A stretch of 64,000 nt of DNA from Platerodrilus igneus (taxonomy: Eukaryota > Arthropoda > Insecta > Coleoptera > Lycidae), in NCBI GenBank assembly GCA_036346225.1, contig JARFIW010000108.1, positions 1 through 64,000 of the forward strand, given 5' to 3'. Made by a program: the position numbers and the translations under genes. Below the pieces are notes generated by a model. That model did not search any database. It had not been told where the DNA came from and saw only the letters and a list, made by a program, of their open reading frames with translations. Below, piece after piece: positions 13,027 through 24,900 of this stretch (the first letter of the stretch is position 1; each line of letters starts with the position of its first letter).

Positions 13027-14887
13027 TGCCGTGATAACGCTCCACGTAATTAACGTTCAGTTTTCTGCTGCCCGACTCCGCTCTGTGTCTCCTAATATCC
13101 TAAAATTTAAATATGCCTCGGCTAGCTCAGTTTAATCCACACAGAGTGCACAACGTTACGGTAACAAAGAATTTACCCCCTTTTTATCTACCGGAATGAA
13201 AGAAACGAAATCGACTAAGATTTGTATAATAACAAAGAAAAATTATATACACTTTACAGCTAAATATGATTGACTATTTGGCAAAATAAACTCCTCAATC
13301 AAATAATAATAGTCTCAATTTGTTTATCCCCAAAATTATAGCTCGCTTTAATTAGTTTAGAACCAGCAAAAAATGACACTGTACACTATTGGAAACACTC
13401 TTGAACGTTCAATGATCCTTCCCTTTTACATAAATTTTTACGTATAAAAAGATTTTTGGTGATCCTTTACATAAATATTCAGGTATAAAAAATTATAGTA
13501 ATGTTCAATGAAAAAGAAAATAATTGCCCTATAATATTCTGACTTGTAGTTTTCCTTGCGTGCCTTTCTTTGTTCTCCCTGGATCTGCTATTGCGTGCTG
13601 TTGACCAGTACCTTTGAATTTTTTTCAGTAGAGTTTCTTTATGGCTTTTGTAGTACCGCTTGACCAAACCTCATTCACTGCTTAAAACAATTCTCCGTTT
13701 TGTGCTCCAATGCGTATATGCAAACCAATATTTTTATGCAATTTTGGATCGATTTAAATTCAGATTTCTTTTGCAGTTTTATCTTTATTTATCTAGTATT
13801 ATCTAGTATTTTCTAGTATTGCCTAGTATTACCCAGCATTACCCAGTACTACCCAATATTACCCAGTACCCTAAATTGTAAATATTAAAATTATTTAATT
13901 AATAAGCTCTTACTTACGTTTTCTAGTTTACGGCGAATCTTCTCTCGTATATTATTCACTATTATTTAATTTCAAAATTTTCTATCACTACTTACCCGAA
14001 TATATAATTATTTAATTTTCTAAGTTCACTTTTACGTAATTTTTGATTTAAACTGATGTGAAGCGTGCTCAACTTAAAGGAAGACTGCTTGATTATCAAA
14101 TTTGAGTGTTATATAAAGCAACACCTCTATCAGAAACAATTGGTTATCGGCTTTGTTTGTTCAAAGTTTACGGCATGCCATAGGATATTGTAAATCTTCT
14201 AAGCTTTCACATATATGATTTTGATAATAACCCGCCGGAACAATGCTGTCGTACGTAGTATACCAGTTCTACATCGAAGATTTCAACATCTCGCGTACTT
14301 TCAACAGGCTGTTTTGATGTTGTTGTAGGAATTTCTAACTCTACTCCTCACGTATACAACTTACGGTTTTGTTTGTCAAGATAATGTTTTGGGTTTTGAA
14401 TTGATTTTTATGTTTAAAATCACGTATACGAAATGACGTATTTAGAAATGCGTTTATTTACATCTTGCGTTTCCGAAACGTATTTGTTTTGAAAGGTGCG
14501 TTTATTGGAAGAACGCTTTGTTGTTTCTCTTTACTATCGCGTGTTTAATTTTAACAAAATTTGTATCATGATTTTCTGCTTTCGATGCATTTAATGCGTA
14601 TTTATTTAGAATTTATGAATGCTTTCTGGTTTAAAATAAGTTTGATTGCGTACAGAGTTATTTATCTTGCTGAATGTGTTTGTAATGTTGAAGAATATGC
14701 CTTCTGGCATTAATTAAAGTCAATTGTGATCCTTATACAGGGTGTTAAATGTTTGCTTTTTGCATAATTTGCGAATTACGTATTTTTCATGATAAATTTA
14801 TTTAGTTTTCTAACTTCTAGTACTATTTACATGTAGTGTGCGACCCCTATGACTCAATATACCCCTGAATAACCCTATTGTCATAGC

Positions 14888-14888
<1 letters not shown>
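13027..14888 (-). mobile_element. TG...CA repeat family, copy 4
   Basis: On the minus strand it starts TGCTATGACAATAGGG at 14888 and ends ...GTTATCACGGCA at 13027. Both ends abut TA-rich tracts and form matching inverted termini. It carries the tail motif ctagccgaggc (13115-13130 region, minus), a TATA-like tatataaag near 14111 and the donor-like motif near 13917. A short tandem array is at 13785-13870. Length is about 1.86 kb. It is inserted in the LRR gene intron in the same orientation as the gene. Confidence 0.7.
13785..13870. repeat. 10-bp tandem array (atctagtatt)
   Basis: About eight decamer units drift from atctagtatt to acccagtatt. The array occupies the same relative place in copy 4, just beyond the TAGGG motif, where other copies hold different short repeats. 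Confidence 0.8.
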
Positions 14889-14924
<36 letters not shown>

Positions 14925-16712
14925 TCAACGGACTAAACAGCAATTTCATTGTCCACCATCCATGGAAGATACACAGAATTTTCTGTAGAGGGATAACTTT
15001 ATAATTTTAAAGTGGTATCGTATGGTTTGTCTACGTTTAGTATAGCATTGAGTAAAACCAAACAGACAAGTTTAGAGGGAGATAAACAATTACATAAGGA
15101 TAGTTTAATTTTCCGTGAAGTAGTTATGAAGACAATAATAAGAATAGAAGAGAAGACAAGGTTACATTTCATTAAATATGTAAGAAGGATGACTTTGAAG
15201 ATAAAGGAAAGGGTTAGGTTCAAGTAGGAGGTTTGTAAATAATAGTTAATAATAATAGGTATTAATAGCAATAGTAAACAATAATAGGTAGGTAAGAATA
15301 TGAGTACGTCATAAGTTGTACATACAAGTATAAATATTAATTTAGGGATATTTGAATTCAAATAAAAATAAAAGTAGAATTTTGTTTTATTTGTATTCAA
15401 ATAGGGGGAATATCTGTGATATTTAAAGGTTAAACAGTTTTATTAACGCATTTGATATATTTAGGTAGTGATTCAGTATGTAGAAACAAGCATCATTGAT
15501 TGGAAACGCTTTTCAAATTATTTTAGGATAAAATTTAATAATTTTTATGAAAATTTTCAGTAAAACAAAAGTTGTGTAATATAGCATTTCAAAGGTCAGA
15601 CTGTAAAAAGGATGTGTATTTAATCGTAGTTCGTAAGTGTTGAAATTCAATCTGTAGAAAGCTTTAACATTATCGATTTTATATTTAACTTTAGGAGGAG
15701 GTTACAGCAAAGAAGAATAGTGTACCACAAACAGTATATTATTTGTTAAATTGTAGCATTTAAGTGTAAATAATCAAAAGCTTTTAGCTTCATTCTAAAT
15801 GGCCGTTACATTAGTTGTTAAACATGTTGTGAAAGGAGATACTTTACAATATATTTCAAAATAAACAAATGTGAGCGTTGAAAGTTTTTTAACAATTTTA
15901 ATAAAGCGTTAAAGATAATACACAAATAACAAGGTAATTCTTTGAAGGGTGGCAGGTGGTTTCAATTAACAGGGCTGTATTGTTTGTGTGGTATGGGTAA
16001 TATTTATACTTTTTATAATCTTAACACAGTCGAAGAAAAGCTTTTACCACTGACTGTAAAATTTAATTCCTCTGCAGGAACACAAAATGTTAAAAATTCA
16101 GTAGGTGCACGCGACATTTTGTTTGAAAATACTAAAAGACATCTGTCAAACGTGTCTTGAATTAATGGTAACAAACTTCTAGGATTCCTAGTTGTCTTTG
16201 TATGAGCAACTTGCCTTTAAATAGGTAATAGGTAAATAGGTAAATAGGTAAATAGGTAAATAGGTAAATAGGTAATGCCTTTAAATAGGTAAGCATCGCT
16301 AAATGATAGCGTACAAAAACCGCAACAAACATTTAACAGTATTTTAAACTTATTTTCTCTTGATTAATAATACTTATTCCTTAATAACTTGGTTTTCAAT
16401 TTGAAAAAAGTGCAGCTAACCGTGTTCTGTAGCTCTGTATGTTGAAGATAAATTTTATTTGATGGAAATTTGGTAAGAAAAAACATTTAACGCCTGGAAT
16501 TTTTTACAAATGACCAACAAACACAACTAATAGAGTTCATTTGCGGTTGCAAAATCAATGTTAGAGCCCTCGACACGGCTGTTAAGTAGTACTTTCACCA
16601 AAAGTCACCTATCTATAGCATTTTTTGTTAAATTTTGGTAGATGGCGTTTTGAAGCTTTTTTTAAAATTTAGTAAAAATTACTAATTTTAAAGCGTGTAT
16701 ACACTTACTTAC
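14889..16712 (-). other. LRR gene intron, upstream part
   Basis: A (TA)n tract runs to about 14918, then AT-rich intron. An imperfect ~22-bp stem-loop lies near 15350-15403 (tttgaattcaaataaaaata pairing with its near complement). Long hydrophobic minus frames here are low-complexity and not credible genes. The intron ends at the donor GTAAGTAAG (16712 downward). Confidence 0.5.
16218..16292. repeat. 8-bp tandem repeat (aaataggt)
   Basis: About eight copies of aaataggt, with one interruption (aatgccttt). Confidence 0.9.
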
Positions 16713-16928
16713 CCCTTCCCTTTGAAGCGCAGCGTTGATATGCACATGCAAGTTTTCTGAATCTGCAGCAGTACATTCCACGTAACAAATTCTTTGAGTT
16801 TTAAGATGGCACTTGGAATCGCCATTTTCTACAGGTACTTGCATCAAATAGTTAGCATTTTCAAGATAATAGTCAGAAGTTCCTGTACCAAGAGGGATTA
16901 GTACAAGCAGTCCAAGAATCAGAATCAT
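16713..16928 (-). CDS. LRR transmembrane protein, first coding exon
   Basis: ATG at 16928 (minus) opens a 72-codon exon ending exactly in phase 0 before GTAAGTAAG at 16712. It starts with a clear signal peptide (MILILGLLVLIPLGTG). A cysteine cluster then spaced C-x7-C-x3-C (SKCHLKTQRICYVEC) looks like an LRR N-terminal cap. The terminal exon at 9259 also starts in phase 0 and lacks a signal peptide or N-cap of its own, so the two fit as exon 1 and exon 2 across a ~7.45 kb intron. The pairing is inferred from phase, strand and domain logic; a transcript would settle it. Confidence 0.65.
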
Positions 16929-17498
16929 TTTCTACCGTTATCACCCTTACTAAAGCTTTCAGGTTGCTCTATAGACCCACACAAATATACTGCTGATGCA
17001 TATTAGTAGATTAAGAATTACATTTGTCGATGCAAAGCTTTATTACGCATTTTATTCAAGAGATTAGTTATAAATCTCTAATCTCATTATCTAGTATTTG
17101 TATAACAGCGGAACGTGCCTTTTAACCTGATACTGGGGGTTTTAACAAACCTAGTTTTGTAACTAAAGGAGAGCTTAACATATATATTTGATAAAATTAG
17201 CGCTACTTATTTTGTAATGTATGAAAAATTCACAACTTAATAACGCTATTTAGTACGCTAAAAATATTTATAAATCAAAGCATAAGACTCAATAGGGTCA
17301 TACCTTTCTTGCCAAGTATACGTGGAATGAGACTTACCATCCAACCACAGAGTATGGAATGATCTAGCAAACTTACCCGTTGCAGGAAAACGTTCTAAGA
17401 TCGTATAAGGTTTAGTAGCAAACCCGATGTTCTGTAAAGCCAACCTCAAGACCTCTCGACAATTAAATATAACGACAAAACCACAATCCAAGTACACT

Positions 17499-17503
<5 letters not shown>
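16929..17503. other. Upstream flank of the LRR gene
   Basis: This stretch should hold the 5'UTR and promoter of the minus-strand LRR gene. A TATATTT-like stretch (minus) lies near 16985, but no start site can be assigned with confidence. The remainder is unremarkable. Confidence 0.35.

Positions 17504-17539
<36 letters not shown>
17504..17539. repeat. (TA)n microsatellite
   Basis: A pure TA tract immediately precedes the TG start of repeat copy 5. Confidence 0.9.
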
Positions 17540-17541
<2 letters not shown>

Positions 17542-18570
17542 CTATGATAAGGGGGTACTTTAAGGGTATATTAAGTCATAGGGGTCGTAAGATTAATGTA
17601 ATTATTATTAACGTTAAGAAAACCAAACAATTCCACCATTAAATCGGAGTAAATCGACTATTTTATATAAAGTCAACAGCGAGCACACTGTATATAAATT
17701 ATAACTAATTTAATTCATACGAGAGAAACTCATTATTCAAAAATTAGATACTATTTGGCAAAAATAATAATGTGTACGTCTCATAATACGTTCTAAGTTA
17801 AATATACAAGTCCAGAATTGAAAAGAAACGAGCGAAAATTAGGTTTTAACGCAACAAAATTCCTCAAAATAAACACTTAATGGGGGAAGAAAAACAACCT
17901 GGCGTACTAGCTATTTAATAAAATAAACACATAAATAAGTAAAGGTGTTCAAATGCATCATTATTAGAAATATGAATACGTGACAAAAGACATTATATTT
18001 CGATAAAATCCAACATATTTGGAGCAACAAACAAAATATATAACAGGCGGTCCGTGATGCGATAAGATTTGCACCATAGTCGACACAAACATGAAAGATG
18101 TGACAGAATGCAATGAAAATTTGGAATTTCTGAGAAATATACCGCACGAAGTCGAACGTCTATGTGTGAGATCAAGCGTCTGAACAAGAATCAAAGAAAG
18201 GAATTTTTAGAAATACCGATTTCTGTAGAGATATGCGCAAAGTACAACGCGTTGATCAACAAACACACGATGAACTCCAATAAGAAAATTGATAGGTGGA
18301 GTCTATAAATACTATGGAGACTTTGTAAACATTTAGTATCTCTTCGACAATGCACTAACTACGTCAATTGAAAGCAAAATATTACGTAAAAGTGAACGTA
18401 GTGAAGATTAATAATTTATTAAACTTAGTGAAAATTAAAAAGTGCCAAATAACCGTTTTGATCTTAAAACGTAAGGTAAACTATTAATTGAATTTAATTC
18501 TAATATTTAGAATTTAGGGCTCTGAGTGTACCTCTGAATGTACTTCTGAATGTACATATAAATATCCGTC

Positions 18571-18613
<43 letters not shown>

Positions 18614-20033
18614 CCGTCTAAATAAATAGCTACAAACAGACTCCACAGAAATTCTAAATAAACGTACAAGGAAACAAAATAAACGTCAAAATACTCAAAT
18701 TAAACCGCAAGTAAACTCCAAGTCATTCCAAGAATCCGAGGCGAAAATTCAAGCAACAACTAATTAATCATTCTGATCAACAAGTGAAGAAACTACGCTA
18801 ACGAGTCAAGCTGTAACAATCCATCGATATTTAGAGGCAGATCCAGAAACACGCAGGGAATACACAGGTCAGAGGTTTTATTCATTATTAGTATAAGACT
18901 GTTTTTGAATTTTTAACATTTAATATTTGCTATATCAAATATCTGTAAGGGTCATCAAAAAAAATCATTTAAGAATTTGAAAAATAGAGAAAGGATCATT
19001 TGAACGTTCAAAAGGTACTTAAAACTAATTACAGTGGTATATTTTTTGCTGGCTTTGAAGGAACATAAATTTTGGTGGAATCAGATAGATATCAATATTT
19101 TATTCAGGGGCTAATTTTTGAATATTAAACAAATTAATAATTATAGATATAAAAGTGTACATATTATCGATTATTATATTGTGTAATTTTGGATTGCTTA
19201 TTTTTCATTTTCATTTACATTATTTTAACAGATAGGTAATAGATAGAAAAGGAGTTAAACAATCTTTATTGTCGAGACGTAGAACACTCTGTGTTTAATA
19301 GATTGAGCTAGCCGAGACATACAAATCCCAGGAATGACAGGATTTATAGACGTAGAGAAAAGATGCCGGGTACGAACACAACAGTAAAGTTTTAAAAGGC
19401 AACGGCAACGTTAGGGGCTGAGACATAACAAGGTTATATAACGAAATAATCGTAGACAGAGATTACTGCAAAATTAATAGGACTGCCAATCGTAGGGCTA
19501 ATTCACAGCGAATAAATATAACGGCCAACTAGGGGCTATTCACAGCAATAAAAATGGCGTCCAACGTGAGGCACGAACGAATAAAAGAAACTTAGCAATC
19601 TAAAAATCGTAGGGGCGAGAATACTAGAAAAGAAATTTAGAAATCCGAAAAACGTGGGGGCACAAACAAATAAAAAAGTAATTTAGCAATTCGAATCGTA
19701 AGGGCTCGTTCAAATTAAAAAGATTAATAGCAATCCGAATTCAGAAGCACAAGAGTTATAAAAGCTAAAAATTGCATATTAATTGAAATTAGAAAACACA
19801 TGTAGATAGAAAGAAAATTTTGAAAAATTAAAATTTAGAATTTAGATAAAAATGGTTAAACGAATAAGGAAACTAGACAAGCATTGAGGAATGAAGGGGT
19901 AGACATAGGGTCTCAAAAAAGCCTAATTTTACTGATACACTGACGGAAATACAAGGGAGAGAATTAGAAAGGGTTAAAAGTGAAGAGCAGCAAATCTTGC
20001 AACAATCTGAAATAATGACAATTTCATTAGCGT

Positions 20034-20036
<3 letters not shown>
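17540..20036 (+). mobile_element. TG...CA repeat family, copy 5
   Basis: It starts TGCTATGATAAGGGGGTAC and is the closest relative of copy 1, collinear over about 1.7 kb. It contains a TATA-like tctataaatac at 18301-18311, AAAACGTAAGGTAAAC near 18468 and TTTAGGGCTCTGAG near 18513 followed by variable repeats. A secondary TA tract lies at 18576-18610, and ctagccgag is near 19310. Beyond this it extends through a tail of ~48-bp units (19395-19750) towards the TA tract at 20037. The right end is less certain than the left. Confidence 0.65.
19395..19750 (+). repeat. Subterminal ~48-bp repeats in copy 5
   Basis: About six imperfect units each carry a variant of (cc)aacgt(g/a)ggggc followed by an A-rich stretch and a 'cagcaat/tagcaat' block, for example ggccaactaggggctattcac, tccaacgtgaggcac and cgtgggggcac. 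Similar units occur at the ends of copies 1 and B. Confidence 0.6.

Positions 20037-20080
<44 letters not shown>
20037..20080. repeat. (TA)n microsatellite
   Basis: A pure TA tract lies between repeat copies 5 and 6. Confidence 0.9.
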
Positions 20081-20083
<3 letters not shown>

Positions 20084-21518
20084 AAGTCATATAAGGTCAC
20101 TGTATAAAGTCAATAACAAGCTACAATTAATTAAGGGAGGCTCGTTCCGTAATAACTTCACCATATTCATTAAAATAAATAATTGGGAAAGCAATCCAAT
20201 CTTTTTAGAACATTTAAACCATTCTTAAGCTTAAAAACAAATACAAATTTAACATATTTGAAGAAAAATAACCGTGAAATAAGATTTCTTTCAATCAAAA
20301 TGCAGTTGCGTGTCAATAACGCATGTTTGTATAAGCAAACATTTAGAAACCAGCATATTAGATAAAGTATGGATATTAGAGGCGACGGAATACGTGCAAT
20401 TTACAACGTACACAAAATTCCATTTGTTAAACAAATTCCGCTTGAAATTTCAGAAATACGTGCAGTTTAGAACGTAAATAAAATGCCATACTTAATAACA
20501 CAAGCTTATGTAATTAATAAAGCCAAGGAGTACGTGCGATTTACAACGTACATGAAATACCATTTGTGAATAAAGTTGCAATATACGTGCCATTTAGAAC
20601 GTATATATTAGACCCTCCAACCCTCCAACAGCTTGCAGATAACCATAGAAACGTCTTTTTCACGGACAAATATTCCAATAGCGTGCTGTCAATCAATGAG
20701 AACGCTAGGAATGTTCGTGAAGGAATTAGATTCTATAAAACTGACGAAATAGATAAAGGAGCATCATTTAATAATCCACGCGCCGACTGTGATAGTTGAA
20801 AGTAAATTATTACGTGAATAAAATTTAGTGAAAGCTAAATTTTATAATTCCAAGTAATAGAAACAGTAAAGTGCGCGTTGAAATAAATTTATATAGAATT
20901 TTGCCGTTGATATAAATGTTAAGTCTAGAGATAGTTAATATAAATAAAATATTTGCAATTTATTAATTTAGGGCTCCAAGTAGTACTTTAAAATACTGGA
21001 TAAATAATCCAAGTAATACTCCAAGTTGCGGGTAGACGACTCTATTTAATACTCTAAATTACTGGTTAATCCAAATTACGACGTTAATGCACTACTTCAA
21101 TGGTTAAATACTCTAATGGTTAAATTACTCTTAATACTGGGATTAATACTTCAAATCATTGTGCAAACGACTCCAAGTTGATGGCAAATATTTCAAAGTA
21201 CTAGGTTGACACACCCTCATTTGGATGAGAGGTAAAATGAAGGTTCCGTGTGTAAGTGTTGTCGCGGACGTTAAAGATCCCTACCTTGCTTGGAAGGGTT
21301 CGGCAAAATTCAAAATTTTTCAGGTAAGAAAACTCGCTTCCTAGCCAATGTAGAACCTTCGGGTGGAGCATTGGAATGTCACATGTAGGGAAAACCCATC
21401 TAAATTATTAGAATACCCTTAAATATTGAAAAATCGTATTCATTATTTTAAAGGCACAGAGAGGTGGCGATCAGCAGGCAATTGATCGTTGTACATCTGG
21501 CAAAGGGCGATATCGTTG

Positions 21519-21522
<4 letters not shown>
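20081..21522 (+). mobile_element. TG...CA repeat family, copy 6 (head truncated)
   Basis: It lies between TA tracts. It lacks the TGCTATGATAA head but shares 'cactgtataaagtcaataa', an 'attattacgtgaataaaatttagtgaaa' block like copy 1 near 1674, and aatttagggctcc near 20970 followed by actcta/actgg short repeats. Four ~70-bp imperfect repeats with acgtgc.atttacaacgta occupy 20390-20610. No coding frame is credible; the 77-codon frame at 20566 crosses these repeats. Confidence 0.55.
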
Positions 21523-21560
<38 letters not shown>

Positions 21561-21563
<3 letters not shown>

Positions 21564-21870
21564 AATGTTGATAAGATGAAATAATAACTTAGACTTTTAT
21601 GTAAAGTCCAAATGATCATTTCGAATCTAGCTAGTAATTAAAAGATGGAAAATATAAGGTCTTGGACTGGACTCGAACCTGTATCTTAGTCTTTCTAAGA
21701 TTATGCGTTTTCCTATTACGCCACCGAGACCGATGATGACAATTGGTAAATTTAAAATGTGTACACAACCTTACATCAACCTAACTTTCAATTACGTTTA
21801 GCATTTTTGTCAATCATATCCGACACTGTCATGTTTTTGACTTATGTCAGTTATAGACAGGAAGCATTGC
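21561..21870 (-). mobile_element. tRNA-related SINE
   Basis: On the minus strand a tRNA-like block (21659-21733) carries an A-box-like GGTGGCGTAATAGG and a B box GGTTCGAGTCC (21669-21679 on plus). Matching acceptor-like arms GGTCTCG/CAAGACC are present. A downstream tail to about 21561 matches 62766-62880, and an upstream part matches 62620-62745. The anticodon loop lacks a proper U33, and homologous copies exist elsewhere, so this is a SINE rather than a functional tRNA gene. Confidence 0.6.
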
Positions 21871-21966
21871 TCAAAATTACAGCTATAAGTCAAATATTAA
21901 ATATATGAATATATTAGGTAGTGATTACACAATGTAAGTTGATATATACCAACATATTATAGTTGA

Positions 21967-24900
21967 TAAGTCGTTTTAACAAAGTCTACTTGGGCGAAGT
22001 CCACTAGGGTGATGTGAAGTTAATCCGATCAACTCCTCGAAGTCGTTTTAACGAAGTCTACAAGGGTAAAGTTGTCTTAATTCGATCGGCTTTCCGAAGT
22101 CGATTCAACGAAGTCCACTAGGGCAAAGTGATCTTGATCCGATCAACTCCTCGAAGTCATTTTAACGAAATCTAGTACAGCAAAGTGCTCTTTATCCGAT
22201 CAACCCCCGAAGTCGTTTCTACGAAGTCTACTTTAGCGAAATGGTCTTGATCTCATCCACTCCGCCAAATCGTTTCAGCAAAGTATACTAACGCGGAGTT
22301 ATCTTGATGTGATCAACTTCCCGAAGTTATTTCAACGAAGTCTACAAGGACGAAGTTATCTTTATCCCATCAACTCCCCAAAGTCGTTTCAACGAAGTGG
22401 TCCTGATGCCATCAACTCCCCGAAGTCGTTAAGTCTACTTGGTCGAAGTAATGTTAATCCGATCAACTCCCCGAAGACGTTTCAACCAAGTCCACTAGGG
22501 CAAAGTGGTCTTGATCAGATCAACTCCTCAAATCGTTTCGACGAAGTCTACTAGGGCGAAGTGGTATAAATTCGAACAACTCCCCGAAGTCATTTTATCG
22601 AAATCTACTAGATCGAAGTGGTTTTGATCGTACCAATTCCACGAAGTAGGTTCAACGAGGTCTACTGGGTGATGTGAACTAATTCCGATTAACTCCTCGA
22701 AGTTGTTTTAACGAAATCTACTACTGCGAAGTACTATGGGTTTAATCAATTCCCCGAAATCGTTTCAACGAAGTCTACTAGGGCGAAGTGGTCTAAATCC
22801 TATCAACTCCCCAAGTCGTTTTAACAAAATCTACTAGAGCGAAGTGGTCTTTATCCGATCAATTCCCCGAAGTCGTTTTAACGAAGGCTACTAGGGCGAA
22901 AGGAATCTTGATCCGATCAACTCCTCGAAGTCATTTTAACGAAGTCTAGTACAGCAAAGTGCTCTTTATCCGATCAACCCCCCAAAGTCGTTTCTACGAA
23001 GTCTACTTTAGCGAAATGGTCTTGATCTCATCCACTCCCCCAAATCGTTTCAGCAAAGTATACTAACGCGAAGTTATCTTGATGTGATCAACTTCCCGAA
23101 GTTATTTCAACGAAGTCTACAAGGACGAAGTTATCTTTATCCCATCAACTCCCCAAAATCGTTTCAACAAAGTAGTCCTGATGCCATCAACTCCCCGAAG
23201 TCGTTAAGTCTACTTGGTCGAAGTAGTGTTAATCCGATCAACTCCCCGAAGACGTTTCAACCAAGTTCACTAGGGCAAAGTGGTCTTGATCAGATCAACT
23301 CCTCAAATCGTTTCGACGAAGTCTACTAGGGCGAAGTGGTATAAATTCGAACAACTCCCCGAAGTCATTTTATCGAAATCTACTAGATCGAAGTGGTCTT
23401 GATCGTACCAATTCCACGAAGTAGTTTCAACGAGGTTTACTGGGTGATGTGAACTAAATCCGATTAACTCCTCGAAGTTGTTTTAACGAAATCTACTACT
23501 GCGAAGTACTATGGGTCTAACCAATTCCCCGAAATCGTTTCAACGAAGTCTACTAGGGCAAAGTGGTCTAAATCCTATCAACTCCCCAAGTCGTTTTAAC
23601 AAAATCTACTAGAGCAAAATGGTCTTGATCTGACAAATTCCCCGAAGCCGTTTCTACAAAGTCTACTTCGGTGATGTGAACTTAATCCGATCAACTCTTC
23701 GTAGTCGTTTTAATGAAGCCTACTAGGACGAAGTAATCTTGATCCGATCAACTCCCCGAAGTCGTTCAAAGTAAGTTTACTTGGGCGAAATAGTCTTGAT
23801 CCCATGAACTCCGCGAAATCGTTTTAACAAAGTACATTAACGTGAAGTTATCTTGATGCGATCAACTTCCCGAAGTCTTTTCAACGAAGTCTACTAGGGC
23901 GAAGATATCTTTATCCTATCAACTCTCCGAAGTCGTTTCAACGGAGTCTACTTGGGCGAAGTAGTGTTGATCCGATCATTTTTCCGAGGTCGTTTGTGCC
24001 AAGTCTACTAGAGAGTAGTGCCCTTGATCCAAGCAACTCCTCGAAGTCGTTTTAACGAAGTCTACTACTGCGAGGTACTCTTGGTCCAATCAACTCTCCA
24101 AAGTCGTTTTAACAAAGTCTGCTTGGGCGAAGTGGTCTTGATCCCATCAACTCCTCGAAATCGTTTTAGCAAAGTACGCTAGCGCGAAGTTTTCTTGATG
24201 CTATCAACTCCACGAAGTCATTTCAACGAAGTCTATTAAGGCGAAGTGACTCGACCCTATCAGTTTCCTAAGTAGTATCAATGAAGTATACTCAAACGAA
24301 GTGTCTTGGATCCGATCTACTCCTCGAAGTTGTTCGTACGATGTCTACTAGAGCGAAGTGGTTTTTATTCGATCAACTCCTTGAAGTCGTTTTGATGAAG
24401 TCTACTAGGCCGAAGTGATCTTAATCAAATCAGTTCCCGTCAGTCGTTTTAACGAAGTCTACTAGGGCGAAGTAATCTCGACCCGATCTGTTCTCTTAAG
24501 TCGTATCAACTAAGTCTATTCAAACAAAGTAGTATCAATGATGTCTACTAGGGCAGAGTGATCTTGATCCGATCAACTCCTCGAAGTCGTTTCAACGAAG
24601 TCTACTACTGCAAAGTGCTCTTGGTTCGATCAACTCTCCAAAGTCGTTTCTATGAAGTCTACTTAAGCGAAGTGGTCTTGATCCTATCAACTCTCTGAAA
24701 TTGTTTAAAAAAAAGTACACTAACGCAAAGTTATCTTGATGCGATCAACTCCCCGAACTCGTTTTAACGAAGTCTACTAGGACGAAGTGGTTCTGATGTC
24801 ATCAACTCCACACAGTTGTTTTAACAAAATCTACTAAGGTAAAGTGGTCCTAATGCCATCAACTCCCCGAAATCCGATTAACTTCACGAAGTCGGTTCGA

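Noticed and set aside
14999..15400. 133-codon hydrophobic minus-strand frame
   Set aside because: Low-complexity I/L/Y/N-rich translation of AT-rich DNA beside a TA tract, inside the LRR gene intron. No domain, signal or splice evidence.
17911..18194. Overlapping minus frames resembling those at 1206-1560
   Set aside because: Similar because both lie in closely related repeat copies (1 and 5). Three overlapping frames are open at once and carry no domain, so this reflects shared repeat DNA rather than coding conservation.
21659..21733. Functional tRNA gene on the minus strand
   Set aside because: The A and B boxes are recognisable, but the anticodon loop lacks U33 and homologous copies share flanking sequence, so it is a SINE head.
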